DNA of 64,000 nt from Pseudomonas saliphila (GCF_008638345.1 NZ_VTVA01000010.1:1-64000); one strand, 5' to 3'. Shown: positions 9,759 through 19,481, counted from the stretch's first letter. The notes: a model not told the origin generated them from the sequence alone. A program made the numbers and translations.

Positions 9759-10174
9759 GGCATATTCTGCAAGTACGTTGCACCCATGGAAACCAGGCGG
9801 AACCTTGAACCCCGACTGAAATTTCATCAGCTCCGCTTGGCTAGGGGGAGTGAACCTGACACACTTGCTCGCACATCACAGTTAGAACCCTGCATCGCCT
9901 CTTAACAAAGTCCAGAGGTGATCAGCAAGTCGTTCCCGATGAATTTTGGTCGCAATATGTGACAGAGTTTGCAAATTGTAAAAAGGGCAGGATAAGACTA
10001 AACTTCACGCCCTTCGAAAAGTCATATCGGCGATAAGTCGGTAAAAAGGTTCAATGGCATCGTTATGCTGGCCAAGTGGACGAGTATTGGTGAACTTTAA
10101 TGCTCATATGATATCAAATAGACTTTATTGTACGGGTTCGCAGCGTTTTAAACTAATCATGGTGCAGTTATTAA
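9759..10174 (+). other. AT-rich intergenic region before second glycan operon
   Basis: About 416 bases without a credible gene. The right half is visibly richer in A and T than the flanking genes, as expected for a promoter region. It contains the AlgU-type promoter listed separately. No terminator with a T-tract was seen after the GH65 gene. Confidence 0.6.
10092..10118 (+). promoter_or_regulatory. Candidate AlgU (sigma-22/sigma-E type) promoter
   Basis: GAACTT at 10092-10097 and TCAAA at 10114-10118 are separated by 16 bases, which fits the AlgU/RpoE consensus (GAACTT-N16/17-TCNRA). The predicted start is about 50 bases before the ATG at 10175. Control by envelope stress would suit an exopolysaccharide operon. 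The match was found by eye and is unproven. Confidence 0.5.
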
Positions 10175-11281
10175 ATGGAAAAGCTGAAAGTAACCTTGAA
10201 GAAGGTATTGCGGCCAGATAGCGTCCGCAAATTGAAGCAGTATCAAGGACAGCTTTCGCTCGCCTGGTTGCGGGCGTTATCACGATCTGCCTTAATGCGG
10301 CGCATCCATTATGCTTTTTTCTCTGACGCATTTGATCGTGAGGCTCGCGCAGTAATAGGTGGCCATCTGCAGCATGAAGAGAATCAGTCCGGCGCGGAAT
10401 CGGTAAATTACTTCCTCAGACGGGCCATCCACCGCATAGAGAAAGGCCTGATCATGCAGCCTCGCCGCGACGTGTTTGCGGTCGACTACATCACGCAAAC
10501 AGTTGACTCCTATCGCGACTCGCTGGTTGGAACAGTGGATCGCGATGAAGTGAGCTGGGCGCACGACGTGCTCAAGACGTATTTCGAGACGACTGGTAAC
10601 CATCCGGTTATAAGCGCTGCCCGCACAGCTTTCCAGCAGCTGGAGTCACCTTATTCCTGCGCATCGAGTCTGCGTCATCCTGAAACAGAGCGTGTGCCTT
10701 TTTCTGCGTACATGCACACTCCTCCCGTTGATTTTGAATCCTTTACCGCGCTGTGCATGCGTCGTCGCTCAGTACGCTGGTATCAGGACCGTCCGGTTCC
10801 TCGCGAGGTCATCGACAACGCCGTAGCAATGGCTGTCCAGTCCCCGAGCGCCTGCAACCGTCAGCCCTATAAGTTCATGATTTTTGACGACGCCGAATCC
10901 GTTGCGCAGGTGTCCGAGCTGCCCATGGGCGTCGCCGGTTTCAGCCATAACTTTCCCGCGATGATAGCGGTGGTAGGGCGGCTGCGTGCATACCCACACG
11001 TGCGTGATCGACATGTCATCTATATTGATGGCGCACTGGCAGCGATGTCTTTCATGTTCGCTCTTGAAACGCAGGGTGTGGCCTCCTGTTCGATCAACTG
11101 GCCAGACATCCCTGAACGGGAAGACGCTGCCACCAAACTGCTTCGCCTCGACGCCGATGAGCGCATTGTGATGTTCATCTCCGTCGGTTACGCGGCGGAA
11201 GAAGGTCTGGTGCCGTACTCCCAGAAACTGTCCCTCGAAGAGGCGCGGGTATATAGCAGCCTGGGCACCAGCGGCGAATGA
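10175..11281 (+). CDS. Nitroreductase-family protein of a polysaccharide operon
   Basis: A 368-residue protein whose C-terminal ~200 residues form an FMN-dependent nitroreductase fold (MRRRSVRWYQDRPVPREVID followed by SPSACNRQPYKF near residues 215-255). The first ~180 residues are an extension with no domain I recognise. Such proteins occur beside pyruvyl transferases and flippases in exopolysaccharide loci; their reaction there is not established. It overlaps the flippase gene by four bases (ATGA). A flavin-dependent modification of a glycan or quinone is possible, but no substrate can be named. Confidence 0.78.
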   Translation: MEKLKVTLKKVLRPDSVRKLKQYQGQLSLAWLRALSRSALMRRIHYAFFSDAFDREARAVIGGHLQHEENQSGAESVNYFLRRAIHRIEKGLIMQPRRDVFAVDYITQTVDSYRDSLVGTVDRDEVSWAHDVLKTYFETTGNHPVISAARTAFQQLESPYSCASSLRHPETERVPFSAYMHTPPVDFESFTALCMRRRSVRWYQDRPVPREVIDNAVAMAVQSPSACNRQPYKFMIFDDAESVAQVSELPMGVAGFSHNFPAMIAVVGRLRAYPHVRDRHVIYIDGALAAMSFMFALETQGVASCSINWPDIPEREDAATKLLRLDADERIVMFISVGYAAEEGLVPYSQKLSLEEARVYSSLGTSGE

Positions 11282-12594
11282 AGGCGGCCCAGCTCAAAGA
11301 GTTCAGGCGTTACCTGTCAAATTCCGGTTGGATGCTGGGTGAGAAGATTCTCATGCTGGCCGTTGGGCTTACCGCGACCGTGGTGTTGGCGCGCTACCTG
11401 GGGCCAGAAGAGTTTGGATATCTGAATTACGCATTATCGCTGGTGGCCTTGCTGACCATTGTCTGCCACCTCGGGCTCACCGGGCTGGTGGTCAAGGAAC
11501 TGAGAGTCAGGCCCGAACAGGAGGACCGAATACTCTCATCTGTGTTCATGACCAAGGTGGCAGCGTCCATCGTTGCGTACGGGATATTGATCGGTACCTG
11601 GTTCATTGGCGATGACCGCAATTTTATGGTGCTGGCTCTTATTGGTCTGGCGCTGTTTTTTACCCCCTTTGAAGTCTTGATCGACTGGTTCCAGGCGCGC
11701 GTCAAGGCAAAGTATGCGGCTATAGCAGGGGCCGTTGGCCAGATAGGCGGCAACGGACTGAAGATCATCCTCGCCGTGGCAGGGCTGGGATTGGTATGGA
11801 TCGCCGCTGCGCACGTTGTGATCATCATGCTCACCTCGCTCATCCTGGTCATCTACGCTCTGGCATTGAAACGCTCTTTTCGTTTCGATTTTTCCTGGTC
11901 ATTGAGCAAAGAGTTGTTGGGCAAGAGCTTCCTGATTTTCCTGGGTTCGCTGTCAGCGGTGATCTACCTCAAAGTAGATCAGATCATGTTGCAGTATATG
12001 CTGGGTGATAATGCCGTAGGGCAATACGCTGCAGCGTCCAAGCTGTCGGAAGCCTGGTACCTCATCCCGACGGTACTGATGGCTTCGATCTTCCCAAAGG
12101 TTATTGATGTTCGAGCGCACAGCAAAGAAAAATACAAGCGGTTAATGCAGGTCATCTTCGATCTGTTATTTCTTTCAGCATTCTGTTTGTCGGTTGTAGT
12201 GTTTATACTTTCAGATCAAGTGATTGATGTGCTATATGGCGATGCGTACTCCGCTGCAGCACAAGTGTTGGCTGTGCACATATTTGCATCAATATTTGTA
12301 TTCATGCGTGCGTTGTTCAGCAAGTGGATCATTCTGGAGGAAGTGTTTATCTTTTCCCTGATTACGCAGGGATTGGGTGCAATCAGCAATATCGTTTTGA
12401 ATTACTTTTTTATAAGAAGTCATGGCGTGGCCGGGGCCGCTGTTGCTACGTTGATTTCCTATTCCATAGCGGGATATTTTAGCCTGCTGCTGTCCAGCAA
12501 GACTCGGGAGTTGTTCGTCATGATGAGCAAAAGCATGATGTTTCATGCCTTTATCAGCGTTCCCGAGACGATCAAAGAATTGAGGCGAGGTTAG
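11278..12594 (+). CDS. Oligosaccharide flippase (Wzx/MATE-like)
   Basis: A 438-residue polytopic membrane protein with about 12 hydrophobic segments and a typical N-terminus for polysaccharide flippases (NSGWMLGEKILMLAVGLTAT; LGPEEFGYLNYA). It would move an undecaprenyl-linked repeat unit across the inner membrane. It starts with ATGA on the stop of the nitroreductase-like gene, and the pyruvyl transferase gene begins one base after its stop. No Wzy polymerase gene is recognised in the window, so polymerisation must be encoded elsewhere or the product is a single unit. Confidence 0.87.
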   Translation: MKAAQLKEFRRYLSNSGWMLGEKILMLAVGLTATVVLARYLGPEEFGYLNYALSLVALLTIVCHLGLTGLVVKELRVRPEQEDRILSSVFMTKVAASIVAYGILIGTWFIGDDRNFMVLALIGLALFFTPFEVLIDWFQARVKAKYAAIAGAVGQIGGNGLKIILAVAGLGLVWIAAAHVVIIMLTSLILVIYALALKRSFRFDFSWSLSKELLGKSFLIFLGSLSAVIYLKVDQIMLQYMLGDNAVGQYAAASKLSEAWYLIPTVLMASIFPKVIDVRAHSKEKYKRLMQVIFDLLFLSAFCLSVVVFILSDQVIDVLYGDAYSAAAQVLAVHIFASIFVFMRALFSKWIILEEVFIFSLITQGLGAISNIVLNYFFIRSHGVAGAAVATLISYSIAGYFSLLLSSKTRELFVMMSKSMMFHAFISVPETIKELRRG

Positions 12595-12595
12595 T

Positions 12596-13795
12596 ATGTA
12601 TATCGAGATCCGAAAGGCTGGGTTTGTAAACAAGGGCGCTGAGCTGATGTTGCACGCTGTAGTACAGCAGCTTCGCCGCAACTGCCCCAATGCCAGACTC
12701 GTCATGGAACCGAGCCGAGAAACCGGCCCCTATCCATACCGCGGCCGAGCCGAGCTGGGTCTGTACCAAAAGGCCTGGCTCTGGCGCAAGAATATTCCTT
12801 TCGGCGATCTGGCTGCCTTGGTGCCGGGTCGTCTGCGCGAAATGTATGGAGTCGTGCTGGACAGTCAAATTGATGTGGTGCTGGACGCAGCGGGATTCGC
12901 CTACACCGATCAGTGGGGCGCTGAGCTATCCGAAGAGCTGGCACGGGCCAGTCGCCGGTGGAAGAAGCGCGGTACCAAAGTCATCCTGATGCCTCAGGCA
13001 TTTGGCCCTTTCCGCGATGAGAAAAGCAAGACTGCGGTGAAGGAATTTGTCGCCAATAGCGACCTGATCTTCGCCCGCGAGCCGATCTCCTACAAATATC
13101 TGACAGACATTGTAGGTGAGCAAGACAAGATCAAGATGTGCCCTGACTTTACTAATCTGCTGGAAGGCACGGTACCCGAGTACTTCGATCCTGCCATACA
13201 CCAGATCGCCATCGTTCCGAATTACCGGATGATGGACAAGACCAGTGAAGCCGTCGCCAAAGGGTATGTGCCTTTCCTGAAACGTGCAGCGCAGAAGCTC
13301 CTGGACAAAGGCGCAAAGCCCTTCATGTTGGTCCATGAAGGCGAAGACGATCTGAAGCTGGCTCGCGAGGTGTCGCAAGCTGTTGGCGGGATACCGGTCA
13401 TCATCGAAGCGAATCCGCTGGCCATCAAAGGTCTGCTTGGTGCCTGCCGCGGTACAGTTGGCAGCCGCTTCCATGGTCTGGTGAGCGCCCTGTCGCAGGG
13501 TGTTCCGTCGCTGGCTACCGGGTGGAGCCATAAGTATCAGATGCTGTTTGCGGATTACGGTTTTGAGCCCGGTATTCTGGATATCGGCATGTCAGACGAA
13601 GAGCTCGATCATGTCCTGGAATATCTGACTGACAAACAGCGCTCGCAGGAGCTGTCGGTTCGGCTGATGCTTCGTTCCGATGCGCTGAAAAAACAGTCCC
13701 AGGCTATGTGGAGTGACGTGTACAAGATCCTCAACAACCCCATCGCTGGTCGCCAGACCGCCCCTGCGAAACACGCCGGTCCGGTCTGCTCGTAG
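12596..13795 (+). CDS. Polysaccharide pyruvyl transferase family protein
   Basis: A 399-residue cytoplasmic protein of the pyruvyl transferase (CsaB/WcaK-like) family, which transfers pyruvate from phosphoenolpyruvate to sugars as an acidic ketal. Visible signatures are the N-terminal FVNKGAELMLHAVVQQL and the C-terminal VGSRFHGLVSALSQGVPSLA, where Arg and His bind substrate in the family. It is the last gene of the three-gene operon and is followed by a hairpin. A negative charge from pyruvylation would suit a capsule or extracellular polymer. Confidence 0.86.
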   Translation: MYIEIRKAGFVNKGAELMLHAVVQQLRRNCPNARLVMEPSRETGPYPYRGRAELGLYQKAWLWRKNIPFGDLAALVPGRLREMYGVVLDSQIDVVLDAAGFAYTDQWGAELSEELARASRRWKKRGTKVILMPQAFGPFRDEKSKTAVKEFVANSDLIFAREPISYKYLTDIVGEQDKIKMCPDFTNLLEGTVPEYFDPAIHQIAIVPNYRMMDKTSEAVAKGYVPFLKRAAQKLLDKGAKPFMLVHEGEDDLKLAREVSQAVGGIPVIIEANPLAIKGLLGACRGTVGSRFHGLVSALSQGVPSLATGWSHKYQMLFADYGFEPGILDIGMSDEELDHVLEYLTDKQRSQELSVRLMLRSDALKKQSQAMWSDVYKILNNPIAGRQTAPAKHAGPVCS

Positions 13796-13818
13796 CACTC
13801 GCCAGACCGCTCTGCGTG

Positions 13819-13846
13819 CATCCGCTGGCCCCTGCGCCAGCGGATG
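13819..13846 (+). terminator. Hairpin after the pyruvyl transferase operon
   Basis: An 11-bp perfect stem (CATCCGCTGGC / GCCAGCGGATG) with a 6-base loop starts 24 bases past the stop codon. The T-rich tail is poor, so it may be a weak or Rho-assisted terminator. Confidence 0.5.
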
Positions 13847-13863
13847 AACTGCTCCCTCTATGA

Positions 13864-13883
13864 TGCTGTATACCTATACAGTA
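13864..13883. promoter_or_regulatory. LexA (SOS) box before yebG
   Basis: CTGT-ATACCTAT-ACAG at 13866-13881 exactly matches the LexA core CTGT-N8-ACAG and is flanked by TG and TA as in strong boxes. It lies about 80 bases before the yebG ATG, which is a known SOS gene in Escherichia coli. Confidence 0.9.
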
Positions 13884-13962
13884 CAATATCCCCGGCCGAG
13901 ATCGTGGATGTTGCCTGCCTGATCCCGGTACAAAAGGACTCACGTACAGCCTGAGGTGAAGC

Positions 13963-14271
13963 ATGGCCGTTGAAATTGTATATCGAAGCAGTAGAGACCC
14001 GGAGCATCTGTTCATGGATAAAGCCGAAGCCGACCGTCACGATAAAATGTTGGAGTTGGCCGAGGCGCTTGGCGGCGTTCTGCTGAAAGCCGTACCGTCA
14101 CTGTCAGAACAGCAAGCGGAGGAAGCGAGTCTCTACATGGCAAGGCGTCGGGACATTTTTGCCAAGGCGTTCAAGAGTAACCCCGAGGCGTTGTCGGTTC
14201 TCGACGAGGAAGAGCCTCAGAACACCAAAACAGATCCGCCGAGTAAAAAAGAAGCAGCGACGAAGAAATAG
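13963..14271 (+). CDS. yebG: YebG family SOS-inducible protein
   Basis: A 102-residue protein beginning MAVEIVYRSSRDPEHLFMDK with the DKMLELAEAL core of the YebG family and a Lys-rich, low-complexity tail (about residues 80-102). YebG is a DNA-damage-inducible protein in enterics; its molecular role is still unclear. The strong LexA box upstream independently supports the call. It stands alone: a polysaccharide operon ends before it and an alcohol dehydrogenase gene follows 309 bases later. Confidence 0.88.
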   Translation: MAVEIVYRSSRDPEHLFMDKAEADRHDKMLELAEALGGVLLKAVPSLSEQQAEEASLYMARRRDIFAKAFKSNPEALSVLDEEEPQNTKTDPPSKKEAATKK

Positions 14272-14580
14272 TGGCCCGAGTGTTGTCCGGATAATCGATC
14301 GGATTACCGGTACCTCAAGGCTTGCGGTGTGTTGATGCAGGGTAGGGTGGTGTCTGGTGGTATGCCCTGTGAGCCATCCGCTGTTTCGGAAAGCTCCGGT
14401 ACTGCGGAACTGTACACGGCATAGTTGAGTCGAGATGAGACCGGTTGCTGACGCCCCCTCAGTAACACCCCTGAAGAATGACGTGCCGAATCATGGGTTG
14501 CGAGTTGATCGCCCATGCGTGCCGTTATTCTCCTTGCATCGCTTAACAGTGAGCGACGCTGCACCTGATAGGAGAGAACC
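14272..14580 (+). other. Intergenic region between yebG and the alcohol dehydrogenase gene
   Basis: About 309 bases. An imperfect bulged hairpin around 14286-14310 (CCGGATAATC and GGATTACCGG arms) may end yebG transcription. GGAGAG just before 14581 is the ribosome binding site of the next gene. No gene is recognised. Confidence 0.4.
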
Positions 14581-15633
14581 ATGACCGAAGTACAGGGTTA
14601 CGCCGCGACCAATGGCGATTCACCTCTTGCCCCTTTTCGTTTTGAGCGCCGTACACCGGGCCCGCAGGATGTCCAGATCGATATTCTGTATTGCGGCGTC
14701 TGTCACTCGGACCTGCATACCGCACGCAACGAATGGAACAACACTCTGTATCCGTCGGTACCTGGTCACGAGATTGTCGGCCGCGTATCAGCAGTGGGTC
14801 CGCAGGTCAGTGCCTTCAAGGTTGGCGACATCGCAGGCGTAGGTTGCATGGTCGATAGTTGCCAATCGTGCGCGTCCTGTGCCGAGGGCCTGGAGCAATA
14901 TTGCGAGAACGGGTTTACCGGCACGTACAACGGGCCGGTAGCTGGGGGTGAAAACACCTACGGCGGCTATTCCAGCAAAATTGTGGTCGATCAGAAGTTT
15001 GTCCTGCGCATCAGCCACACAGATAACCTGGCCGCCGTAGCGCCCTTGCTGTGCGCGGGCATTACAACGTACTCGCCACTGCGCCAGTGGAAGGTCGAGC
15101 CAGGGCAGAAGGTCGGGGTCGTTGGGTTAGGCGGGTTAGGTCACATGGCAGTGAAGATCGCCAACGCGATGGGCGCCAAGGTCGTGCTCTTCACCACTTC
15201 GCCGGACAAGAAGCAGGACGCGCTGCGTCTGGGTGCCAGTGAGGTTGTGGTCTCCAGGAACCAGGAGGAAATGGACGCGCACCGGGATAGCTTCGATTTC
15301 ATTCTCAATACCGTCGCTGCACCGCACAACCTGGACGCCTTCATGGCGCTACTCAAGCGCGACGCAACCATGACGCTGGTTGGCGCGCCCGCCACGCCAC
15401 ACCCGGCGCCGGATGTATTTGGCCTGATTTTCCGTCGCCGTCGACTTGCCGGTTCGTTGATCGGTGGCATTGCTGAAACGCAGGAGATGCTCGATTTCTG
15501 CGCCAAACACGGTATCGTCTCTGACGTTGAGATGATCGCGATGGACCAGATCAACGAGGCCTACGAGCGCATGCTCAAAAGCGAAGTGAAATACCGGTTC
15601 GTAATCGACATGTCGACACTGCAGCCGGCCTGA
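14581..15633 (+). CDS. Zinc-dependent NAD(P)-alcohol dehydrogenase (YahK/CAD-like)
   Basis: A 350-residue medium-chain dehydrogenase. The catalytic zinc site shows as CGVCHSDLH (Cys40) with GHEIVG; the structural zinc site as Cys residues in CQSCASCAEGLEQYC. The nucleotide site is GLGGLGHMAVKIANAMGA with TTSPDK after it, a pattern common in NADPH-preferring cinnamyl-alcohol/aldehyde reductases such as YahK. Likely role: reduction of aldehydes in the cytoplasm. It is a single gene with its own ribosome binding site. Confidence 0.88.
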   Translation: MTEVQGYAATNGDSPLAPFRFERRTPGPQDVQIDILYCGVCHSDLHTARNEWNNTLYPSVPGHEIVGRVSAVGPQVSAFKVGDIAGVGCMVDSCQSCASCAEGLEQYCENGFTGTYNGPVAGGENTYGGYSSKIVVDQKFVLRISHTDNLAAVAPLLCAGITTYSPLRQWKVEPGQKVGVVGLGGLGHMAVKIANAMGAKVVLFTTSPDKKQDALRLGASEVVVSRNQEEMDAHRDSFDFILNTVAAPHNLDAFMALLKRDATMTLVGAPATPHPAPDVFGLIFRRRRLAGSLIGGIAETQEMLDFCAKHGIVSDVEMIAMDQINEAYERMLKSEVKYRFVIDMSTLQPA

Positions 15634-15702
15634 TACTCATAGATCACTATCGGCTTACCCGGAAGTCGGCGTTGCTGGATAGTAAGACCGCAAGGACACT
15701 CA

Positions 15703-16827
15703 ATGCCGCGTTTTCTGCACACTGCCGACTGGCAAATTGGTCGACAATATGATCGTTTTGGCCCGGAAGACGGGCCGGTCCTGGCAGAAGCGCGGCTCAG
15801 CACCGTAGAGCGCATCGCGCGCCTGGCGAGTGAGCAGGGCGTCGATGCGGTGCTGGTAGCCGGGGATGTATTTGATGCGCAGACGGTTTCGGATCGGACT
15901 ATCCGCCGTCTGTTCATGGCCATGCAAGGGTATGCGGGGCCATGGATCATGATTCCCGGCAACCATGATGCGGCCTTGGCCGAAAGCGTCTGGACCCGCG
16001 CCAGACGACTCGAGGCTATTCCCGCCAACGTGCATGTCCTGCTGGCGCCGCAGGTGTTGATGCTCGCCGAGCAGGGCATGGCCATCCTGCCGGCTCCACT
16101 CACGCAACGACATACCTACAGCGACCTCACCGACTGGTTCGATCATGCCGAGACGCCACCGGAGCTGCTGCGTGTCGGTATTGCCCATGGCAGCATCCAG
16201 GGCATTCTCGCCGAGGATATCGACTCGCCCAATCCCATCGCACCCGATCGGGTGGCCCGCGCTAACCTGGACTACCTTGCCCTCGGGGATTGGCACGGCT
16301 GCAAACAGATCGATGCGCGTACCTGGTATAGCGGCACGCCGGAACAGGATCGGTTCAAGAGCAACGGCGCCGGGCGACTGCTGGATGTCACCATCGAGCG
16401 CCCCGGTTGCGAGCCACAGGTGACGACAGTGGCTATCGGGCAGTTTCCCTGGCTGCAGTGGGAGCAACAGCTCGATATGCCTTCGGATCTGGACCTGTTT
16501 ATCGAACACCTGCAGCAGCTAACCCAGTCTTCAGTACTCAGTATCGCGCTGTCCGGGCATCTTGACCTGGCGGGCGAGCAGCGCTTGCATCAGGCGCTGA
16601 GCAAGGCTGAGGCGCTACACCGTTACCTCGAATATGACTTCCACGACCTTCGGCTGTACCCCACTGAGGAGGACATTGCCGGTTTGCATGCCGACGGCTA
16701 TCTCGGCGAGGTGGTCGAAGAGTTGCGTCAGGCGCAGGAGGGCGAAGCCGCCGGTACGGCCCGCGAGGCGCTGGTCATTCTCACTGGCTTGCTGCGCGAC
16801 AGACAGGACAATGGGGAAGCGCAATGA
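15703..16827 (+). CDS. SbcD/YhaO-like DNA repair metallophosphoesterase
   Basis: A 374-residue calcineurin-type phosphoesterase with all nuclease motifs in order: HTADWQIG, VLVAGDVFD, MIPGNHDA, GIAHGSIQG and LALGDWHG. This pattern is that of SbcD/Mre11 nucleases, closest in form to Bacillus YhaO. It overlaps the ATPase gene by four bases (ATGA), as expected for a nuclease-ATPase complex that processes DNA ends. The C-terminal ~120 residues probably hold the ATPase-binding region. Confidence 0.85.
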   Translation: MPRFLHTADWQIGRQYDRFGPEDGPVLAEARLSTVERIARLASEQGVDAVLVAGDVFDAQTVSDRTIRRLFMAMQGYAGPWIMIPGNHDAALAESVWTRARRLEAIPANVHVLLAPQVLMLAEQGMAILPAPLTQRHTYSDLTDWFDHAETPPELLRVGIAHGSIQGILAEDIDSPNPIAPDRVARANLDYLALGDWHGCKQIDARTWYSGTPEQDRFKSNGAGRLLDVTIERPGCEPQVTTVAIGQFPWLQWEQQLDMPSDLDLFIEHLQQLTQSSVLSIALSGHLDLAGEQRLHQALSKAEALHRYLEYDFHDLRLYPTEEDIAGLHADGYLGEVVEELRQAQEGEAAGTAREALVILTGLLRDRQDNGEAQ

Positions 16828-19481
16828 AGCTTGGCTATCTGCGTATTAATCAGTTTAAACAGTTTCGTCAGGCCATTGAAATTAAAGACTTTGATCCCGG
16901 GCTAAATCTTTTCTGTGGACCTAATGAATCAGGCAAAAGCACGGTGGCCGCTGCCATTCGTGCGGCCTTCTTCGAGCGCCATCGTTCCAGCAGTGTGGAT
17001 GATTTGCGCCCTTGGGGCGATTCCGGTGCAGCGCCTGAAGTCGAGCTTGAATTCGACCATGACGGTCTGACGTGTCGAGTGAAGAAACGCTTTCTCGCAC
17101 GCAAACGTTGCGATCTCACCATTGGAACAGAAACCCTGTCTGGCGACGAAGCCGAAGACCGTCTGGCGGCCATGCTGGGGTTTCAGTTTCCCAGCCGTGG
17201 CGCGAGCAAGTCCGAGTACTGGGGAATTCCGGGGCTGTTATGGATCGAACAGGGTAGCGGGCACGAACTGCGATCGGCCGTGGAGTTTGCCGGCGACCAT
17301 CTCAAGTCCGTGCTCGGCGCAACGCTGGGTCAAGTCACCAGTAGCAGGGGTGATGAAGTACTCAGTCGTGTGGAGAGCGAACGCGCAGAGCTGCTCACTC
17401 CAACTGGCAAGCCGCGTGGCCGTTATAAGGAAGCACTTGAGCAGGTAGACATTCTTTCCCAGACTCTGGCCGAACTGGATGAACGAGTCGAACGCTATCG
17501 CCAGCAGGTCGATCGCTTCAGCGACCTGACAGCGCAGCAGCGGCTGGATGAAGTCGAGCGTCCCTGGCAGGAGCTACGGGACCAGCAAGCGGCTGCCGAA
17601 GTAAAATTTGCGCAGGTTCAGCAGCTTGGCGAGCTGCAGGCTCGAGACGAGCAGGCATTGCTCAAATGCCGTCATCACCTGCAGGTGGTGGTGGAGCAGC
17701 TTCGCGGCTTTCAGACTCAGGCAGAGGAACTTGCGCAGCGAAAAAATACGCGGGACGCACTTCAACGCCAGGCGCAGGAGCTGACTGCGCAGCAGTTGAT
17801 CGTCAAGGAAATGCTCACCCAGGCAGTTAAGGCTTACGACACCGCGCGGGCCAATGATCGCGCGAGCAGGCAACAGGCGCGGCGGCGGGACCTGGAACAT
17901 AAGCGCCAGTCGATGATCGATCGGCACCTGCAGCTCACCGCAGCCTGCGACCAGGCCACTACGCTGGATGCGCTGTTGCAGGAGCAGAAGCGCACTCTGG
18001 CGACTACTCAGTTGGATGAAAAGCAGCTCGCCACTCTGCAGCGCCTTGGCAGTGCGCTGCGGGATCTGGAGATACGTCAGCAGAGTATCGCTACACTGCT
18101 GGCATTCGAACTGACGTCCGGGCCTCGGCTCCTGCTCGATGGCGAGGTGTTGACCGGCCAGGGGGAGCGACGCCTGCTGAAAAAGACCGAACTGCACATC
18201 GAAGGTATTGGTAAGCTGAGCATTGCACCAGGCGGTCAGGATCTCACCGAGTTAGCGCGCCAGCTCGAACGAGCCCGTGAGCAGTTGGCGAGCGCGCTCG
18301 AGACTGCCCAGGTGCGTGATATTGCTCAGGCTGTCCAGCGGGCAGAAGACTCCCGTACGCTGCGTACGGACATCAGCGGCAATGAAAGGATGCTGGCGCT
18401 CCACGCACCGCAGGGCATCGCAGCGTTGCGGCAGGAAATCGCGTTATTGAACGAGCAGATCCAGCAGGCTGACGCCGACATGCAGGCGCAACCACCAACC
18501 ACTGCGTCTGCTGAGTCGCTTTCCCCAGAGCAGGCTGATCAGCAGTTGGAACTGGCCTCCACCGCGCTACAAGAGGCTGAACTGACCGAACGTCAGTTGC
18601 AGGAAGGGTTGATCCAGTGCCAGCAGGCACTAAATACCGCACAGACTGAGTGTCAGCAGCTTGAGGCGCGGTTGGCCAGCCCAGAACGCCAGCAGCAGGA
18701 ACGCGACTGTAACGAAACGCTGACTGTGCTGCGTCATGAGCAATCACAACTTGAACAGGCTCTTGCTCAGCGTGCCGAACTGATCGAGACGGCGCGGCCG
18801 GATATCCTGCAGCAGGATATCAAGCGCTTTCAGGCCAGCGCGGCTCAGCTGGAACTGGCCAATCAACAGCGCAAGGAAGAGCTGATCCGCCTACAAAGCC
18901 AGCTCCAGGCGCAGGATGCCGACGGACTGGAAGAGCGCCAGGGTAAGGCCGCGACTGAACTGGGCGCACAGCGGCGGCGGCTTGAACAGTTCGAACAACG
19001 TGCCCAGGCGCTGAGCCTTCTAGCTGGGCTGCTGCATGACAAGCGTCAGGCACTGACGCGGCAGCTGCAGGCACCCCTGCAGAAACACCTTAACCACTAC
19101 CTGCAACTGTTATTTCCCCAGGCGGTACTGGAAGTTGACGAGAATCTGGTGCCGGGGCAGCTGGTGCGTGCCGGTCAGGAACGAGGTGATTTTGATCTAC
19201 TCAGCTTCGGTGCGCGGGAACAGATGGGACTTATCAGTCGCCTGGCGTACGCAGATCTGTTGAAAGAAGCAGGGCGGCCTACGCTGATCATTCTTGACGA
19301 TGCGCTGGTTCACAGCGACCCGCACCGTTTTGCCCAGATGAAACGGATACTGTTCGACGCCGCACAACGCCACCAGATTCTGTTGTTCAGCTGTCATCCG
19401 GGAAACTGGCGGGATATGGGTGTTGCGCTCCGTGAAATAGACTCGCTAAGAACCTGGAAGACGCGCATTGTCGGCGGCTGA
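16824..19481 (+). CDS. SbcC/YhaN-like AAA ATPase with long coiled coil
   Basis: An 885-residue Rad50-like ATPase. Walker A is GPNESGKSTVAAAIR near residue 35, a long Gln/Glu/Leu-rich coiled coil spans about 190-770, and the C-terminal lobe carries LLSFGAREQMGLISR (signature region), LIILDDALVHSDP (Walker B) and FSCHPGNW (H-loop). I see no Cys-X-X-Cys zinc hook in the middle of the coiled coil, unlike canonical SbcC/Rad50. It works with the upstream nuclease. YhaN-type proteins are the best family match. Confidence 0.85.
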   Translation: MKLGYLRINQFKQFRQAIEIKDFDPGLNLFCGPNESGKSTVAAAIRAAFFERHRSSSVDDLRPWGDSGAAPEVELEFDHDGLTCRVKKRFLARKRCDLTIGTETLSGDEAEDRLAAMLGFQFPSRGASKSEYWGIPGLLWIEQGSGHELRSAVEFAGDHLKSVLGATLGQVTSSRGDEVLSRVESERAELLTPTGKPRGRYKEALEQVDILSQTLAELDERVERYRQQVDRFSDLTAQQRLDEVERPWQELRDQQAAAEVKFAQVQQLGELQARDEQALLKCRHHLQVVVEQLRGFQTQAEELAQRKNTRDALQRQAQELTAQQLIVKEMLTQAVKAYDTARANDRASRQQARRRDLEHKRQSMIDRHLQLTAACDQATTLDALLQEQKRTLATTQLDEKQLATLQRLGSALRDLEIRQQSIATLLAFELTSGPRLLLDGEVLTGQGERRLLKKTELHIEGIGKLSIAPGGQDLTELARQLERAREQLASALETAQVRDIAQAVQRAEDSRTLRTDISGNERMLALHAPQGIAALRQEIALLNEQIQQADADMQAQPPTTASAESLSPEQADQQLELASTALQEAELTERQLQEGLIQCQQALNTAQTECQQLEARLASPERQQQERDCNETLTVLRHEQSQLEQALAQRAELIETARPDILQQDIKRFQASAAQLELANQQRKEELIRLQSQLQAQDADGLEERQGKAATELGAQRRRLEQFEQRAQALSLLAGLLHDKRQALTRQLQAPLQKHLNHYLQLLFPQAVLEVDENLVPGQLVRAGQERGDFDLLSFGAREQMGLISRLAYADLLKEAGRPTLIILDDALVHSDPHRFAQMKRILFDAAQRHQILLFSCHPGNWRDMGVALREIDSLRTWKTRIVGG

